Position numbers and translations under genes: made by a program
Source of the DNA: an uncultured Myxococcales bacterium
GTDB lineage: Bacteria > Myxococcota_A > Bradymonadia > UBA7976 > UBA1532
Direction: 5' to 3'
Assembly: GCA_903847385.1 (NCBI GenBank)
Contig: CAINDO010000071.1
Span: 1 to 64,000, forward strand
DNA: 64,000 nucleotides
Part shown: positions 18,901-27,528 of the stretch, piece after piece
Numbering within the stretch: the stretch's first letter is position 1
Layout of the letters: every line of letters begins with the position of its first letter
The notes under the pieces: model-generated
Told to the model about the DNA's origin: nothing
The model's database searches: none
Seen by the model: the letters and a program-made list of their open reading frames with translations, nothing else

Positions 18901-20585
18901 TTCGCGTTCAGGATCGGGATCAGCTCCTCGACCACCGTCGTGGCGCCCTGGTCGTCCACGAGCCGAACGGCGATGGTGTACTGCCCGTTGTCCGGCCAGC
19001 TGTAGGTGGTCATGTCCAGGCCCGGGCCCTCGAGCTCGTAGGTGCCGTCGTGGTCCAGGTCGTAGCCGATCTGGATCGGATCGCGGCCCGGATCCTGGGC
19101 GATGACCTGGATGGCCACCTCCTGACCCTCGAGCTGCGGCCAGTTGCCGACGATTTCGAACAGGCGGGGCGGCAGGTTCCGTACGATCACGGGGAAGTCG
19201 TACTCGGTGATGCCGCCGTCGTCGTCGGACACGCGGACGCGGGCCGTGTAGTCGCCGTCGTCGAAGTACTGATGCTGCGCGCGGGGCTGGTTGCTGCCGA
19301 TGTCGTCGTAGTTGCCGTCGCCGTCCCAGTCGAAGTCGAAGGTCAGCGAGTCGGCGCCGGGATCCTGCGCGATGACCGAGACGGTCAGCAGGCCGCCCTC
19401 GTCGATGGGCGAGTCGGTGGTCACGGCGTCCACGCGGGGCACGACGTTGCGCACGACGATGCGCGCGCTGTCGATGTCCGACTTGCCCAGGGGGTCGGTC
19501 ACCCGCACGTTCAGGATGTAGACCCCGTCGTCCACGAAACGGACGATCGTGTTTGCGCCGATGGAGTCGCCGTAGTCGCCGTCGCCGTCGAGGTCCCACT
19601 CGTAGGTCAACGCCTGGTTGTCCACGGGGTCCACGGACCGCGCGGCGGAGAGCTGCACCTGCTCGCCCTCGTTGGCGTTGTAGGGGCCGCCGGCGTCCGC
19701 CACGGGGCTCGGATTGGCCGGGTCGATGTCGAAGTTCACGATGCGTGCGCGCTCGGCGGGCTGCAGGCCGAACAGGACCTCGCTGGTCATGCCCAGCAGG
19801 TTCTGCACCTCGGCGATGGCCGCGTCGCGCTGCGGCTCCACGACCACGAGGGTCATGAACGCCACGGTCCCGCCGGCCGGGATCTGCACCGCTCGGAAGT
19901 CGGCCGCCAGCGACGTGTTGTCATTGGGGATGGGGTGCTGCAGGCGCAGCAGGTCGGGCGTCTCGCGCGCGCCCGCGCCGAAGAACAGCGTCGACACCGC
20001 CGGGTTGGTCCCGAACGGATCCAGATCGTCGGTCATGACCCAGCGATCCGTCGCCTCGGCCTCGGCGTCGTCGTCCTGCGTGCGCCACACGGCCGTGTCG
20101 CGCCCCTGGCCCAGCCGCCCGCCCGTGGCGCCGCTGACGCCGACGCGCACGGTGACGGTCACGGGGGCCGCCGCCGGGTTGCTGATGATGTCCAGGTACC
20201 GCGCGAAGCCGTTGGCGTTCACGGGGTTCGCCGAGGGCACGTAGACCTTGCGGACGACCTGCAGGCCGTTCACGGCGGCGGGGGCCAGGATCCGCTGGAG
20301 ACCCTGGAGTTCGCTGGCCGAGGCCTGCCCGCGGGCGTCGTACAGATCGCCGAACGCGCAGGGCTGGTCGCACTGGTCGCAGACGCGCACGCACAGCTCG
20401 GGGAAGCCGCTGAGGGCCCCCTGGGCGAGCAGCGCGCCCGTCCCCGTGTCGTCGAGGTCGTAGGCGACCCCGTTGGCGGCGTTCAGCGTGACCCGCGCTT
20501 CGGCGTCGGTCGGACCGGCGAGCGCAGCAAAAGAGAAGCCCAGGAGTGCGGCCCAGCGGCGGGCCCAAACGGGTCGAGATGACAT
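15936..20585 (-). CDS. Giant secreted PKD-repeat protein with MYXO-CTERM-like anchor
   Basis: 1549 aa. ATG at 20585 has GAGGAG 5 bp upstream and gives a signal peptide (WAALLGFSFAALAGPTDA). An N-terminal domain to about residue 290 contains a Cys pair (VCDQCDQPC). About nine PKD-type Ig repeats follow, each with a WDLDGDG-like strand and a YxDDGxYxxxVRVxD motif. Then a calcium-binding segment (LDDDADGLPDTWEQ, DADPDMDGRTT), three or four fibronectin III-like domains (ATYWWRARA, ATYTWKVTA, ATYLWHVVA), and a C-terminal tail: Gly run, GCGC, hydrophobic helix WWMLMLFAGAG, RRRR. That tail matches the MYXO-CTERM sorting signal, so the protein is probably a surface-anchored adhesin or structural protein. 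Confidence 0.9.
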   Translation of the reverse strand: MSSRPVWARRWAALLGFSFAALAGPTDAEARVTLNAANGVAYDLDDTGTGALLAQGALSGFPELCVRVCDQCDQPCAFGDLYDARGQASASELQGLQRILAPAAVNGLQVVRKVYVPSANPVNANGFARYLDIISNPAAAPVTVTVRVGVSGATGGRLGQGRDTAVWRTQDDDAEAEATDRWVMTDDLDPFGTNPAVSTLFFGAGARETPDLLRLQHPIPNDNTSLAADFRAVQIPAGGTVAFMTLVVVEPQRDAAIAEVQNLLGMTSEVLFGLQPAERARIVNFDIDPANPSPVADAGGPYNANEGEQVQLSAARSVDPVDNQALTYEWDLDGDGDYGDSIGANTIVRFVDDGVYILNVRVTDPLGKSDIDSARIVVRNVVPRVDAVTTDSPIDEGGLLTVSVIAQDPGADSLTFDFDWDGDGNYDDIGSNQPRAQHQYFDDGDYTARVRVSDDDGGITEYDFPVIVRNLPPRLFEIVGNWPQLEGQEVAIQVIAQDPGRDPIQIGYDLDHDGTYELEGPGLDMTTYSWPDNGQYTIAVRLVDDQGATTVVEELIPILNANPEIVGVTNTGPVLEGSPVDLIVDATDTPADTLTYSFDLDNDDNFADDVVDQASNVYTATYRQQGIYIVGVRVRDEDNGRAIGSTAVEVLNAPPVGTITAPEFVDEGERFTVTVEAVDPGDDPVLFDWDVTGDGVYDLVNSIDTDQTLVFGQEGDITITVRVHDRDGGETLLNALVHVLNQQPVAELTIPDQVIEGGDTPVSCRAIDAGADALSYAFDFDGDNIYDIEGLGEGVASHVYDDQGFYTVTCAVDDGSNVVTVSRLVIVENAPPRVTLRSDAPVDEGGLVHLTATVADPSINDVVTLEWDLDGDGVIDVRDDPALERDLAAQDDARFLVTLVARDEDGGESTAQTEIIVRNLPPSFEDIAFLPRAREGVEWTYVVPVVDPAGMFDPLVFELLNPPPEVTIDPMSGFISWVPTYDQYRASPIHIGVGVRDGDGGRDEMELVVDVDFLDDDADGLPDTWEQETCDLGGVCLDPSNPDDADADPDMDGRTTREEFETGDDPFHYDGPPEPEPIAPENGIRVVDANPALVIDPKDGDGNQDAVFIFEVYADADLQQKVIDTEAEPVLRGEEPNVSWQAPEGILIEDATYWWRARAILGPARTPWTAVWSFTVNANNNKPTTPILRAPMNEAEVNVKFPTFQAMPSEDLDGDEIQYKFYVYNNRDIIEVSGDGALNPDTGMIEFRPLQELVENATYTWKVTAIDIPPGEESEPGEIWSFTVNTENSPPDLPHFISPEEDETVTTLRPTLVAGGTRDLDSESLSIVFRVWYTDEDGMMTGDAPLIESEPVAVDAEGTASWTLPIDLEENVHFLAECYATDGPAKTDFVTQPFFVSVTDEAPPTPNLVAPLDETRVSPSNVFMDWEDVQDPEGLTVKYIVTYCLQVAEGDERCTDTIELLDSGFGFPDAVHGATYLWHVVAVDAAGTKSAPSVEWSFVVDDLGTGETGGGGGSAEGCGCRAVGAPSTGAGWWMLMLFAGAGLRLRRRR

Positions 20586-20716
20586 GGCGCTCCTCGCGCT
20601 CGGGTTCGGTCGTGTGGGAATCGGCCCGAGGAGCTTAGCACAGACCCTACGGTCCGCACGAAACGCTTGGATCCGCGCCTGCGGCCATGCGCTCGGGCCG
20701 GATCTCCCGGAACCAA

Positions 20717-20755
20717 ACGCAAAAACCCGGTCCTGGGTCGGGACCGGGTTTGCGT
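20717..20755 (-). terminator. Intrinsic terminator between the kinase and PKD genes
   Basis: An 11-bp perfect stem (20723-20733 with 20741-20751, 7-nt loop), extended by ACGC/GCGT after a 2-nt bulge. On the minus strand the descending arm ends in TTTTT and continues GCGTTTGG, so it should stop transcripts coming from the Ser/Thr kinase gene and separate them from the PKD gene. Confidence 0.65.
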
Positions 20756-20957
20756 CGGCAAAGCCGCGGGATGGATACGGGTCTTTTCTGCGCTTCGGGA
20801 GTGGCGTCTTCCGGTCCGTGGTCAGTGGCCCGGGGTCTTCAGTGACGCCTCGTGCCCTGTTCATCGCCCTCGGGGCCGCTCCGCTGAGGAAAAAGATCGC
20901 GTTCACTTTCCCAGGCGGCCGTCGACCCCGCGCAACCCTCTGAAAGTCATACGCATT

Positions 20958-20997
20958 TTCCCGCATGGGGGCATGTCGGGAATGTGCGCTTTTTTCT
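20958..20997 (+). terminator. Hairpin followed by T-run
   Basis: Stem TTCCCG-CATG with CATG-T-CGGGAA around a GGGG loop (20958-20982), then a run of T at 20990-20995 on the plus strand. It looks like a plus-strand terminator, yet no plus-strand gene precedes it; a role at the 3' end of the minus-strand kinase transcript is possible. Confidence 0.35.
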
Positions 20998-21044
20998 CAA
21001 GGTGGGGCGTCGGGGGTCGATGGGATGATGCGGGCTGCTGCGCC

Positions 21045-22679
21045 CTACTGATTGCCGACGGCGACGGCGAGATCGAGGGCGAACTGGTAGACGGCGTGGG
21101 TCTGCGTGCGCCTGATCTGCTCGATCTCGGCGACGAGACACCCGCGCCGCGCCATGAGGCGGAGCCGGTCGGCGGCGTGATCCGCGGCGGCGACGTGCTG
21201 CTCGAGCTCCAGCCGACTGCGACGACCGGCCAGGTCGGCGAGTGTTTGGGCGGTGCGCTCGTGCTCGGCGAGCAGTCGCCGACGCTCGGCCTCGAGCTTC
21301 TCGATGGTCGTGCGCTCGCGCACCCGCTCGCCCGTGGCCTCGATGTGCTCCGGCGACAGCAGCCCCTGCAGAATCGAGGTCGTCGGGTCGCGGCCCACGT
21401 GCATCAGCGACAAAAGGCCCGCCGTCTTCTGGTCGAACACGGAGAGCTCGCGGGCGATGGCCTTCTCCTGCTCGGCCTGTGCGCCGTGGGCGCGCTCGAC
21501 GACGAGCTCCTCCTGCCGCACGCGGGCCAGCTCGCTCTCGCTCCCCGTCGGGCGGCGCACCTCGGTGGCGACCTTGTCGTCCACCACGGCGAGCTCCGTC
21601 TCGAGCTCCAGGAGGCGGTCGCTCAGGTGGTCGAGCCGCGCCAGGCTGCGCTGCAGCGCCGAGGGCATCGTGCGCTCGACCCACCGCCGGGAGATCTCGT
21701 CCCGGATCTCGCGCTCCAGGAGCTCGGGGGAGACGGGCGAGGGCACGCCCTCGGGGGGGGTGTGCATGCTCGTCGGCGCACCGACGAGCGTCGGGTGCGA
21801 AAGCGCGTCCGGCACGGCGTGGGGCCGCAGCGCGTCCGCCAGGGCGGCGGCGCTGTCGTAGCGGGCGCGGGGCTCCTTGGCCAGGCAGCGCAGCACGATC
21901 TGCTCGAGCTCGGGCGACAGCGCGGCGTTGAAGCTGCGCGGGCGCGGGGGCGGGGTGAAGCAGTGTTTCTCGGCCAGCTCGCCGGCGCCCTTGCCCGTGA
22001 AGGGCAGGCGACCCGTGAGCGCCTCGAAGAGGATCACCCCCAGCGCGTAAAGGTCCGTCGCCACGGACACCGGCAGGTCCATGGCGATCTCGGGGGGCAG
22101 GTACTCGGGCGTGCCGAGCACCACGCCGCGGTGCGTGTGCACCAGGGAGTGCGGCTGCTTGCCCAGCATCTTGGCGATGCCGAAGTCCAGCATCTTCACG
22201 TAGTCGTCCTGCCCCTCGTGGCGGATGAGCAGGATGTTCTCGGGTTTGATGTCGCGGTGGATGATCCCGAGCTCGTGCGCCTTGCCGAGCGCCTCGAGGA
22301 TCTGCAGCGCGATGGTCACCACGCGGATCACCGGCACGGGCGTGCCGTGGCCGGAGATGGCCGAGAGCGCCAGGCCCTCGAGATACTCCATGGCCAAAAA
22401 CGGCAGGCCGTCCTGGGTCCAGCCGAGGTCGAAGACCTTGACCACGTGCGGGTGGTCGATGCGGGCGATGGCCCGCGCCTCCTGCTCGAGCCGGCGGTCG
22501 GCGTCGATGTTCTCGGGCAGGTCCCGGTGGACGATCTTCACGGCCGCGGCGCGGCCCGTCGTCCAGTGGCGCCCGAAGTACACCGAGCTCATGCCCCCGC
22601 GCCCGATCAGTCGCTCGAGGGTGTAGTCGCCCACCCGTTGTCCGATGCGCGTCTCTGGCGAGTGGGCCGGGTCGGCCAT
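21045..22679 (-). CDS. Ser/Thr protein kinase with C-terminal coiled coil
   Basis: 544 aa. Kinase domain about residues 18-285: glycine loop IGRGGM (25-30), ATP Lys48 in AAVKIV, HRDIKPEN with Asp143, DFG with Asp165, activation loop ending GTPEYLPPE. After a Pro-rich linker the C-terminal ~200 residues are strongly helical and charged (LDHLSDRLLELETELAVVDD, EAERRRLLAEHERTAQTLAD), predicted coiled coil, with no transmembrane segment. It should be cytosolic and could dimerise through the coil. Follows the propeller lipoprotein by 8 bp; transcript probably ends at the hairpin at 20717-20755. FHA proteins that could read its phosphorylation are 5-7 kb upstream on the same strand. Confidence 0.95.
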   Translation of the reverse strand: MADPAHSPETRIGQRVGDYTLERLIGRGGMSSVYFGRHWTTGRAAAVKIVHRDLPENIDADRRLEQEARAIARIDHPHVVKVFDLGWTQDGLPFLAMEYLEGLALSAISGHGTPVPVIRVVTIALQILEALGKAHELGIIHRDIKPENILLIRHEGQDDYVKMLDFGIAKMLGKQPHSLVHTHRGVVLGTPEYLPPEIAMDLPVSVATDLYALGVILFEALTGRLPFTGKGAGELAEKHCFTPPPRPRSFNAALSPELEQIVLRCLAKEPRARYDSAAALADALRPHAVPDALSHPTLVGAPTSMHTPPEGVPSPVSPELLEREIRDEISRRWVERTMPSALQRSLARLDHLSDRLLELETELAVVDDKVATEVRRPTGSESELARVRQEELVVERAHGAQAEQEKAIARELSVFDQKTAGLLSLMHVGRDPTTSILQGLLSPEHIEATGERVRERTTIEKLEAERRRLLAEHERTAQTLADLAGRRSRLELEQHVAAADHAADRLRLMARRGCLVAEIEQIRRTQTHAVYQFALDLAVAVGNQ

Positions 22680-22687
22680 GGGGGGCC

Positions 22688-25600
22688 TCAGTTCAGGAGA
22701 AGCGCGACGCCGTCGTCGCTGCGCACCCAGATGTGTCCGTCCGCCGCGGGGACGATGTCCCGCACCGCGCGACCGGGCAGGCCGTCGGCGTAACCGGCCA
22801 CCGTGAAGTTGATCTCGCCGTTGGCCACCGTGCCGATGGCCAGGCCCGCCGTGGTGCCCACGAGCACGCGGCCGTCACTGTGGAGCGCGAGCGAGAGGAC
22901 CTCGTTCGAGGGCAGGCCCCGGCCCGCGTGGAAGTCCGTGAACGCGCCGTCGGGCGTCTGGCGGAACAGGCCGTCGGCCGTGCCGAAGTAGGCCGTGCCG
23001 TCGGCGGCGACGGCGATGGCGCGGACGTCCCCGTTGCCGAGCTGCCCCGGCGTGCGCGGGATGGCCGTCCAGGTCATCGCGGTGGGGTCGAACACCCCGA
23101 CGCCCGCGGCGGTGCCGGCGTAGAGCTTGCCGCCGGCGCCGAGCGCCACGGTGCGGATGTCGTCCGAGGGCAGGCCGTTGGCGGTGGCCGCCATGTTGTA
23201 CAGGCGCGGGTTGCCCTGCTTCAGGTGGATCACGCCGGTGCCCGTGGCGATCCAGATGGACTGACCGTCGACCAGGGCGATGTCGCGGACGTCGCCGCCG
23301 GCGAGGTCGCGGATGCGGCTCTCGTCCAGCACCACCCACATCTGCTCATCGAGGCGGCGACCCACGCCGACGCCGGAGATGGCGCACCACAGCTCGCCGC
23401 TGCCCGGGGCCAGGGCGCACTTGCGCAGCACGCCGGTGACCGAGGGCGGGAGCGTGAAGGGGGTCTGCCCGATGGGATCGCCGGCAGCCGCACCGGGGGC
23501 CAGCGAGATCGCCGCCGGAACGCTCGCCGCGCGGGAGGCGGAGAACAGCGGCTGGCCGTCGGGGCCCAGCGTCAGCGCCGCGGCGCCGGCGCCCGGGGGC
23601 AGGCCGAGATCGGCCGAGGCGTCCCGCACGACCGCCGCGCGGCCGTCGAGCACCGAGAAGCCGCCCACGTCGTCGTCCGCGCCGCACCAGCTGGCGAAGA
23701 GCTCGGCCCCCGTCCACTCGAGCGACACGCCGTTGCGGCCCTTGGAGGCCACGAGCCCGGCGTTCTCCGGGGTGTAGACGTGCACGATGTCGCCGCCCTC
23801 GCTGTTCTCGGGCAGCGGATCGAGGCCGACGCGGCGCAGCAGCACGCCGGCGGGCTGCCGCTGGCTGTCCGCGAGCGTCACCCACAGGCCCTCGCCGTCC
23901 CAGGCCACGGCGCGCGCGAAGTCGCTGCCCGTGGAGTTCGGCCAGCCGTTGGTGGCGCGGCGCAGGGTCGTCCAGGTGTTGTCCGCGCGGCGCACGGCCA
24001 CGCCCTGCGGGGTGGCGACGTAGACCAGGCCGCCGCCCACGGCGATGTCCTGCACCCGGATGTCCGGGAGCTGGCCGCCCTGGTTGGTCACCGGGAACTG
24101 GAAGGTCTGGCTCGCCTCGCTGAAGACGCTCACGCCCTGGTCGCTGCCGACCCAGAGGGTGCCGCCGTCGTGGGCGATGGACTTGACCTGGTTGCTCAGG
24201 AAGTTGTTGCCGGCGCCCTCGCGGGTGAACGGCGTGAAGGTGCCGTCCGCGTTGCGACGCACCATGCCGTTGCCATCGGAGGCGATCCAGATCTGGCCGT
24301 TCACGCCGGCCACGATGTCCGAGATCGGCGCGGCGGGCAGGCCCTGCGCGGCCGTGAGCTGGCTCTGCGGCGCGGCGTCCGTGCCGAGCAGGCCGATGCC
24401 CAGATCCGTGCCCACCCACACCACGTTGTCGATGGCGCGGATGACCTTGACGTTGGTGCCGGGCAGCGCGCCCTCGAGCTTGCGGTACGCGCCGTCCGGG
24501 CCGCTGACGTACAGGCCCTGATCCGTGCCCACCCAGAGCAGGTTGCCGACGCGCGCCGTGGTGGTCACGCAGGGGCGTACGAAGGTGTTGGCCGCGGGGG
24601 CGAAGGAGGCGAAGTAGCCGTCGAGCTGCACGAGCCCCTCGGCGGTACCCACCCAGCGCGGCTGGTCCGCGGCGCCGGCCAGGGCGCTCACCTCGCCGCC
24701 GGGCAGCAGCGCCTGCCCCGCCGGGAAGAGGCGGCCGTCCACGTCCACGCGGCGCAGGCCGTCCGCGGTGCCCAGGTAGCGGTTGCCGTTGGGGCCCACG
24801 GTGAAGGCGTGCACCGCGAAGCCGGAGAAGCTCAGGCGCGGCACGTTGCTGCCGTCGGAGGGGAGCTGCGCGGCGCCGTTCTCGCCCAGCAGCCAGACCG
24901 AGCCGTCCGCCTCGCCGCCGATGGCCAGCAGGGCGTCACCGACGCCGGGCACGCCCGTGACCGTGCGGTTGACCGCGCCGTTGACCAGGCGCGCCGCGCC
25001 GGCCGAGGTGGCGGCCCAGACCTCGTTCATGGGCGAGAGCCACAGACCGCGCACGTCCGCCGAGGGGAGCTGCGGCGCGGTCAGGAGCGTCCAGGTGCCG
25101 GCGTTGAGCACGTTCAGGCCCTGATCGCTCGACACGTAGACGACGTCGTTGTTGTCCACGGCGACGCCCCGGAAGTGCGTGCCCTGGGGGCCGCCACCCG
25201 CGTCGCGCGGGCCCATGCGGAACACGAACCCGTCCGGGCGCGAGACGGACACGCCGGAGTCGGAGACCGCCCAACGGCGGCCGTGCGAGTCCACGAAGAC
25301 CGCGTCCAGTCGGTTGTCCGCCAGGCCCTCGGCCGAGGTGCGGGCGGCCACGACGTCGGGCCGGACCTCGAAGAGGCCGCCGGCCGTCGCCGCGACGACC
25401 CCCTGGGCGCTGAACGCCAGACCGCGCACGTCGCGACCGTAGGTCACATCGTGGAACCGGGCGCCGCAGCCGCCGGGGCCCTGGGCGGGGTTGGCCACGA
25501 GCGGGCAGGTGTCCGCGCCGTTGGCCACGCCGTCGCCGTCGAGATCCTGGGCGCAGGCGTCGCCCGCGCCGTCGGCGTCCGCGTCGGCCTGGTCCGGGTT

Positions 25601-26287
25601 GGCCGTGCCGGGGCAGTTGTCCCGCCAGTCGGGGGTGTTGTCCGCGTCGTCGTCGGCGTCGCAGGCGTCGCCGACGGTGTCGCCGTCGCGGTCGAGCCCG
25701 ATGCGATCGGCGACGGTGGCGCAGGTGTCGGCGCCGTCGAGCTGACCGTCGCCGTCGGTGTCGGCGGCGCGCGGGTTGGTCCCGCGCATGAGCTCCGTGG
25801 CCTCGTCCACGCCGTCGCCGTCCGGATCCATGTCGCAGGCGTCGCCCTGCATGTCGCGGTCGCCGTCGAGCTGGTCGGCGTTGGCCACGTCCGGGCAGTT
25901 GTCCGACTCGGGGGGCACGCCGTCGCCGTCGGTGTCGCCGTCGCAGGCGTCACCCTCGCCGTCCATGTCGCCGTCGGCCTGGTCCGGGTTGGGCGCGGCC
26001 GGGCAGTTGTCCGTGGCGTCGGGGATGCCGTCGCCGTCCGTGTCGCCGCCCGCGTTCATGTCCGACGTGTTCATGTCCACGGCGGCGTCCCGGAACACCG
26101 GCACGTCGCCCGTCATCATGCCGCCCGTGGGCACGGCGGCGTCGATGAAGCTCAGGTCGGCCTCGACGGACTGGTTGAACTGGTCGAAGTCCAGCGTGCA
26201 CGCGCTGACCAGCAGGCCGCTCAGGCCCAAAAGAGGCATCGCGAGACAGCGCGCCCTTCCCTTGCCACGGGGCGTTGCCATGCGCAT
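22688..26287 (-). CDS. Lipoprotein with TSP3 repeats and two-component-regulator-type propeller
   Basis: 1199 aa. ATG at 26287 lies in TGATG with the upstream stop and has GGGGGAG 6 bp before it; lipobox LLVSAC follows a hydrophobic segment. Residues about 50-290 hold about eight calcium-binding Asp repeats (DTDGDGIPDATDNCP, DADADGAGDACAQD). The rest is a string of Reg_prop beta-propeller blades, e.g. GLPSNEVLSLALHSDGRV, GLADNRLDAVFVDSHGR, WVGTDQGLYVSGPDG. In other bacteria these blades are the periplasmic sensor part of hybrid histidine kinases; here no kinase is fused, but a Ser/Thr kinase gene follows after 8 bp. Likely outer-surface or periplasmic sensor/adhesin. Confidence 0.88.
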   Translation of the reverse strand: MRMATPRGKGRARCLAMPLLGLSGLLVSACTLDFDQFNQSVEADLSFIDAAVPTGGMMTGDVPVFRDAAVDMNTSDMNAGGDTDGDGIPDATDNCPAAPNPDQADGDMDGEGDACDGDTDGDGVPPESDNCPDVANADQLDGDRDMQGDACDMDPDGDGVDEATELMRGTNPRAADTDGDGQLDGADTCATVADRIGLDRDGDTVGDACDADDDADNTPDWRDNCPGTANPDQADADADGAGDACAQDLDGDGVANGADTCPLVANPAQGPGGCGARFHDVTYGRDVRGLAFSAQGVVAATAGGLFEVRPDVVAARTSAEGLADNRLDAVFVDSHGRRWAVSDSGVSVSRPDGFVFRMGPRDAGGGPQGTHFRGVAVDNNDVVYVSSDQGLNVLNAGTWTLLTAPQLPSADVRGLWLSPMNEVWAATSAGAARLVNGAVNRTVTGVPGVGDALLAIGGEADGSVWLLGENGAAQLPSDGSNVPRLSFSGFAVHAFTVGPNGNRYLGTADGLRRVDVDGRLFPAGQALLPGGEVSALAGAADQPRWVGTAEGLVQLDGYFASFAPAANTFVRPCVTTTARVGNLLWVGTDQGLYVSGPDGAYRKLEGALPGTNVKVIRAIDNVVWVGTDLGIGLLGTDAAPQSQLTAAQGLPAAPISDIVAGVNGQIWIASDGNGMVRRNADGTFTPFTREGAGNNFLSNQVKSIAHDGGTLWVGSDQGVSVFSEASQTFQFPVTNQGGQLPDIRVQDIAVGGGLVYVATPQGVAVRRADNTWTTLRRATNGWPNSTGSDFARAVAWDGEGLWVTLADSQRQPAGVLLRRVGLDPLPENSEGGDIVHVYTPENAGLVASKGRNGVSLEWTGAELFASWCGADDDVGGFSVLDGRAAVVRDASADLGLPPGAGAAALTLGPDGQPLFSASRAASVPAAISLAPGAAAGDPIGQTPFTLPPSVTGVLRKCALAPGSGELWCAISGVGVGRRLDEQMWVVLDESRIRDLAGGDVRDIALVDGQSIWIATGTGVIHLKQGNPRLYNMAATANGLPSDDIRTVALGAGGKLYAGTAAGVGVFDPTAMTWTAIPRTPGQLGNGDVRAIAVAADGTAYFGTADGLFRQTPDGAFTDFHAGRGLPSNEVLSLALHSDGRVLVGTTAGLAIGTVANGEINFTVAGYADGLPGRAVRDIVPAADGHIWVRSDDGVALLLN

Positions 26288-27444
26288 CAGAAGCTCCCCC
26301 AAACCTGCGCCGAGCCGTCCGGCGTCACTGAGAAACCGATGTCGCCGGAGGCCGCGGGGGCGCTGCCGGCCAGGAACCACCAGACCGCACCGCCGGCCAG
26401 GGCCGCGCCGCCGACACCCCAGAGCACGTTGGTCATGAGCACGCGGCTGTTGCCGGTGTCGACGTCCTGCGGGGCGATGGGCTCGTTCTTCTTCTTCTTG
26501 TCCTCGAGCTGACCGTAGAGCTTGTTGGCCGAGAGGGCCGTCACGACGCCGCCGGCGATCGTCGCCAGGCCGACGCCCATGGTGATGGTGGGCAGCAGGC
26601 GCGGGCCGGTGAACAGGGGCGCCCCGCCACCACCGCCGCCGCCGGAGGCCGTCTCGGCCCCCTCCGACCCGCTCGACAGCTCGACCTTGACGGTCTGGGG
26701 TTTGCCCGCCACGACCTCGATCGGGGCCGTGTAGTTGGCGAAGCCGTTCTTCGAGACCATCAGGTCGTGTTTGCCCTGCTTGAGGCGCAGCGGCTCCTGC
26801 AGCGGGCTCTTGCCGACCTTGCGGTTGTCGATGAGCACGTCCGCGTCGCGCTCCGTGATCATGATGGTCACGGTGCCGATCTGCGCCGAGGAGACCAGGT
26901 TGATGTCCACCTGGGCGTCCGCGCCCTTCTTGAGCTCGAGCTTCTTCTTGCCGGGCTCGTAGCCCTGGGACTCGGCGATGATCGTGTAGTTGCCGGGCAG
27001 CAGCTTGAAGTTGAGCGGCGTGGCGCCCATCGCGCCCTTGGACTTGTCGTCCACGTAGACCATGGCCCCGGTCGGGTCGCTGGTCACGCTGACCTCCTGG
27101 AACTGGTCGGCGACCTGCTCCTGGAGCTCGACGATGTGCCGCTGGACCGCCGGCCGCTTGGGGCTGTTGGGCACGGCGTCGACGAAGCGCTGGTAGAAGG
27201 ACACCGCGTTCGTCAGGTCGTTGGCCTTCTCGTAGCAGAAGGCGATGTTGTAGAGCAGGTTGCCCCGGGGCTCGATGTTGAACGCCGAGCGGAACTCCTC
27301 GGCGCAGACGTCGAATCGGCCCTCTTTGAAGGCTTGATCACCGCGCTCGTAAGCGGACTGGTACGCCGGATTGTCCTGAGCGGAGGCCCAGGCGGGCGCG
27401 AGAAGCACGAGAAGGGCCAGAAGCCCCGACCAACGGTGGATCAA
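26287..27444 (-). CDS. TPR - PEGA domain membrane protein
   Basis: 385 aa from a TTG at 27444, preferred because GGAGG sits 6 bp upstream and the product then starts with a normal signal peptide (SGLLALLVLLAPAWASAQ); an ATG at 27477 would add 11 residues with poor spacing. Residues about 25-110 are TPR-like (AYERGDQAFKEGRFDVCAEE, NLLYNIAFCYEKANDLTNAV). Two PEGA domains follow (VTSDPTGAMVYVDD...GATPL, ITERDADVLIDNRKVGKSPL), then a Gly linker and two hydrophobic helices. PEGA domains are surface or periplasmic modules often paired with Ser/Thr kinases in myxobacteria. Stop overlaps the lipoprotein start. Confidence 0.87.
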   Translation of the reverse strand: MIHRWSGLLALLVLLAPAWASAQDNPAYQSAYERGDQAFKEGRFDVCAEEFRSAFNIEPRGNLLYNIAFCYEKANDLTNAVSFYQRFVDAVPNSPKRPAVQRHIVELQEQVADQFQEVSVTSDPTGAMVYVDDKSKGAMGATPLNFKLLPGNYTIIAESQGYEPGKKKLELKKGADAQVDINLVSSAQIGTVTIMITERDADVLIDNRKVGKSPLQEPLRLKQGKHDLMVSKNGFANYTAPIEVVAGKPQTVKVELSSGSEGAETASGGGGGGGAPLFTGPRLLPTITMGVGLATIAGGVVTALSANKLYGQLEDKKKKNEPIAPQDVDTGNSRVLMTNVLWGVGGAALAGGAVWWFLAGSAPAASGDIGFSVTPDGSAQVWGSF

Positions 27445-27528
27445 CGGTGTCCTCCCGAGAAAATGCGAGCGCCCCATCCTATTTCGGGGCCGCTCTGCGC
27501 CGCAACTTGGGTGGACCCGACCGTCGCC

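Larger units (their letters stand above)
20586..21044. other. 459-bp intergenic region before the PKD gene
   Basis: No convincing gene, tRNA or known riboswitch seen. It holds two hairpins (listed separately) and must contain the promoter of the PKD gene, whose ribosome site GAGGAG is at the left edge. No clear -35/-10 pair could be assigned on the minus strand. Confidence 0.6.

Noticed and set aside
15726..20582. Very long open frame on the plus strand across the PKD gene
   Set aside because: Antisense shadow typical of GC-rich coding DNA; product is a biased His/Val/Asp string with no domain, while the minus strand encodes clear PKD domains.
20586..21044. Possible small RNA or tRNA in the longest intergenic region
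   Set aside because: No cloverleaf or known RNA motif; only two hairpins that look like terminators.
25450..26090. Regularly spaced short repeats resembling a repeat array
   Set aside because: They are in-frame codons of Asp-rich calcium-binding repeats in the propeller lipoprotein, not CRISPR.
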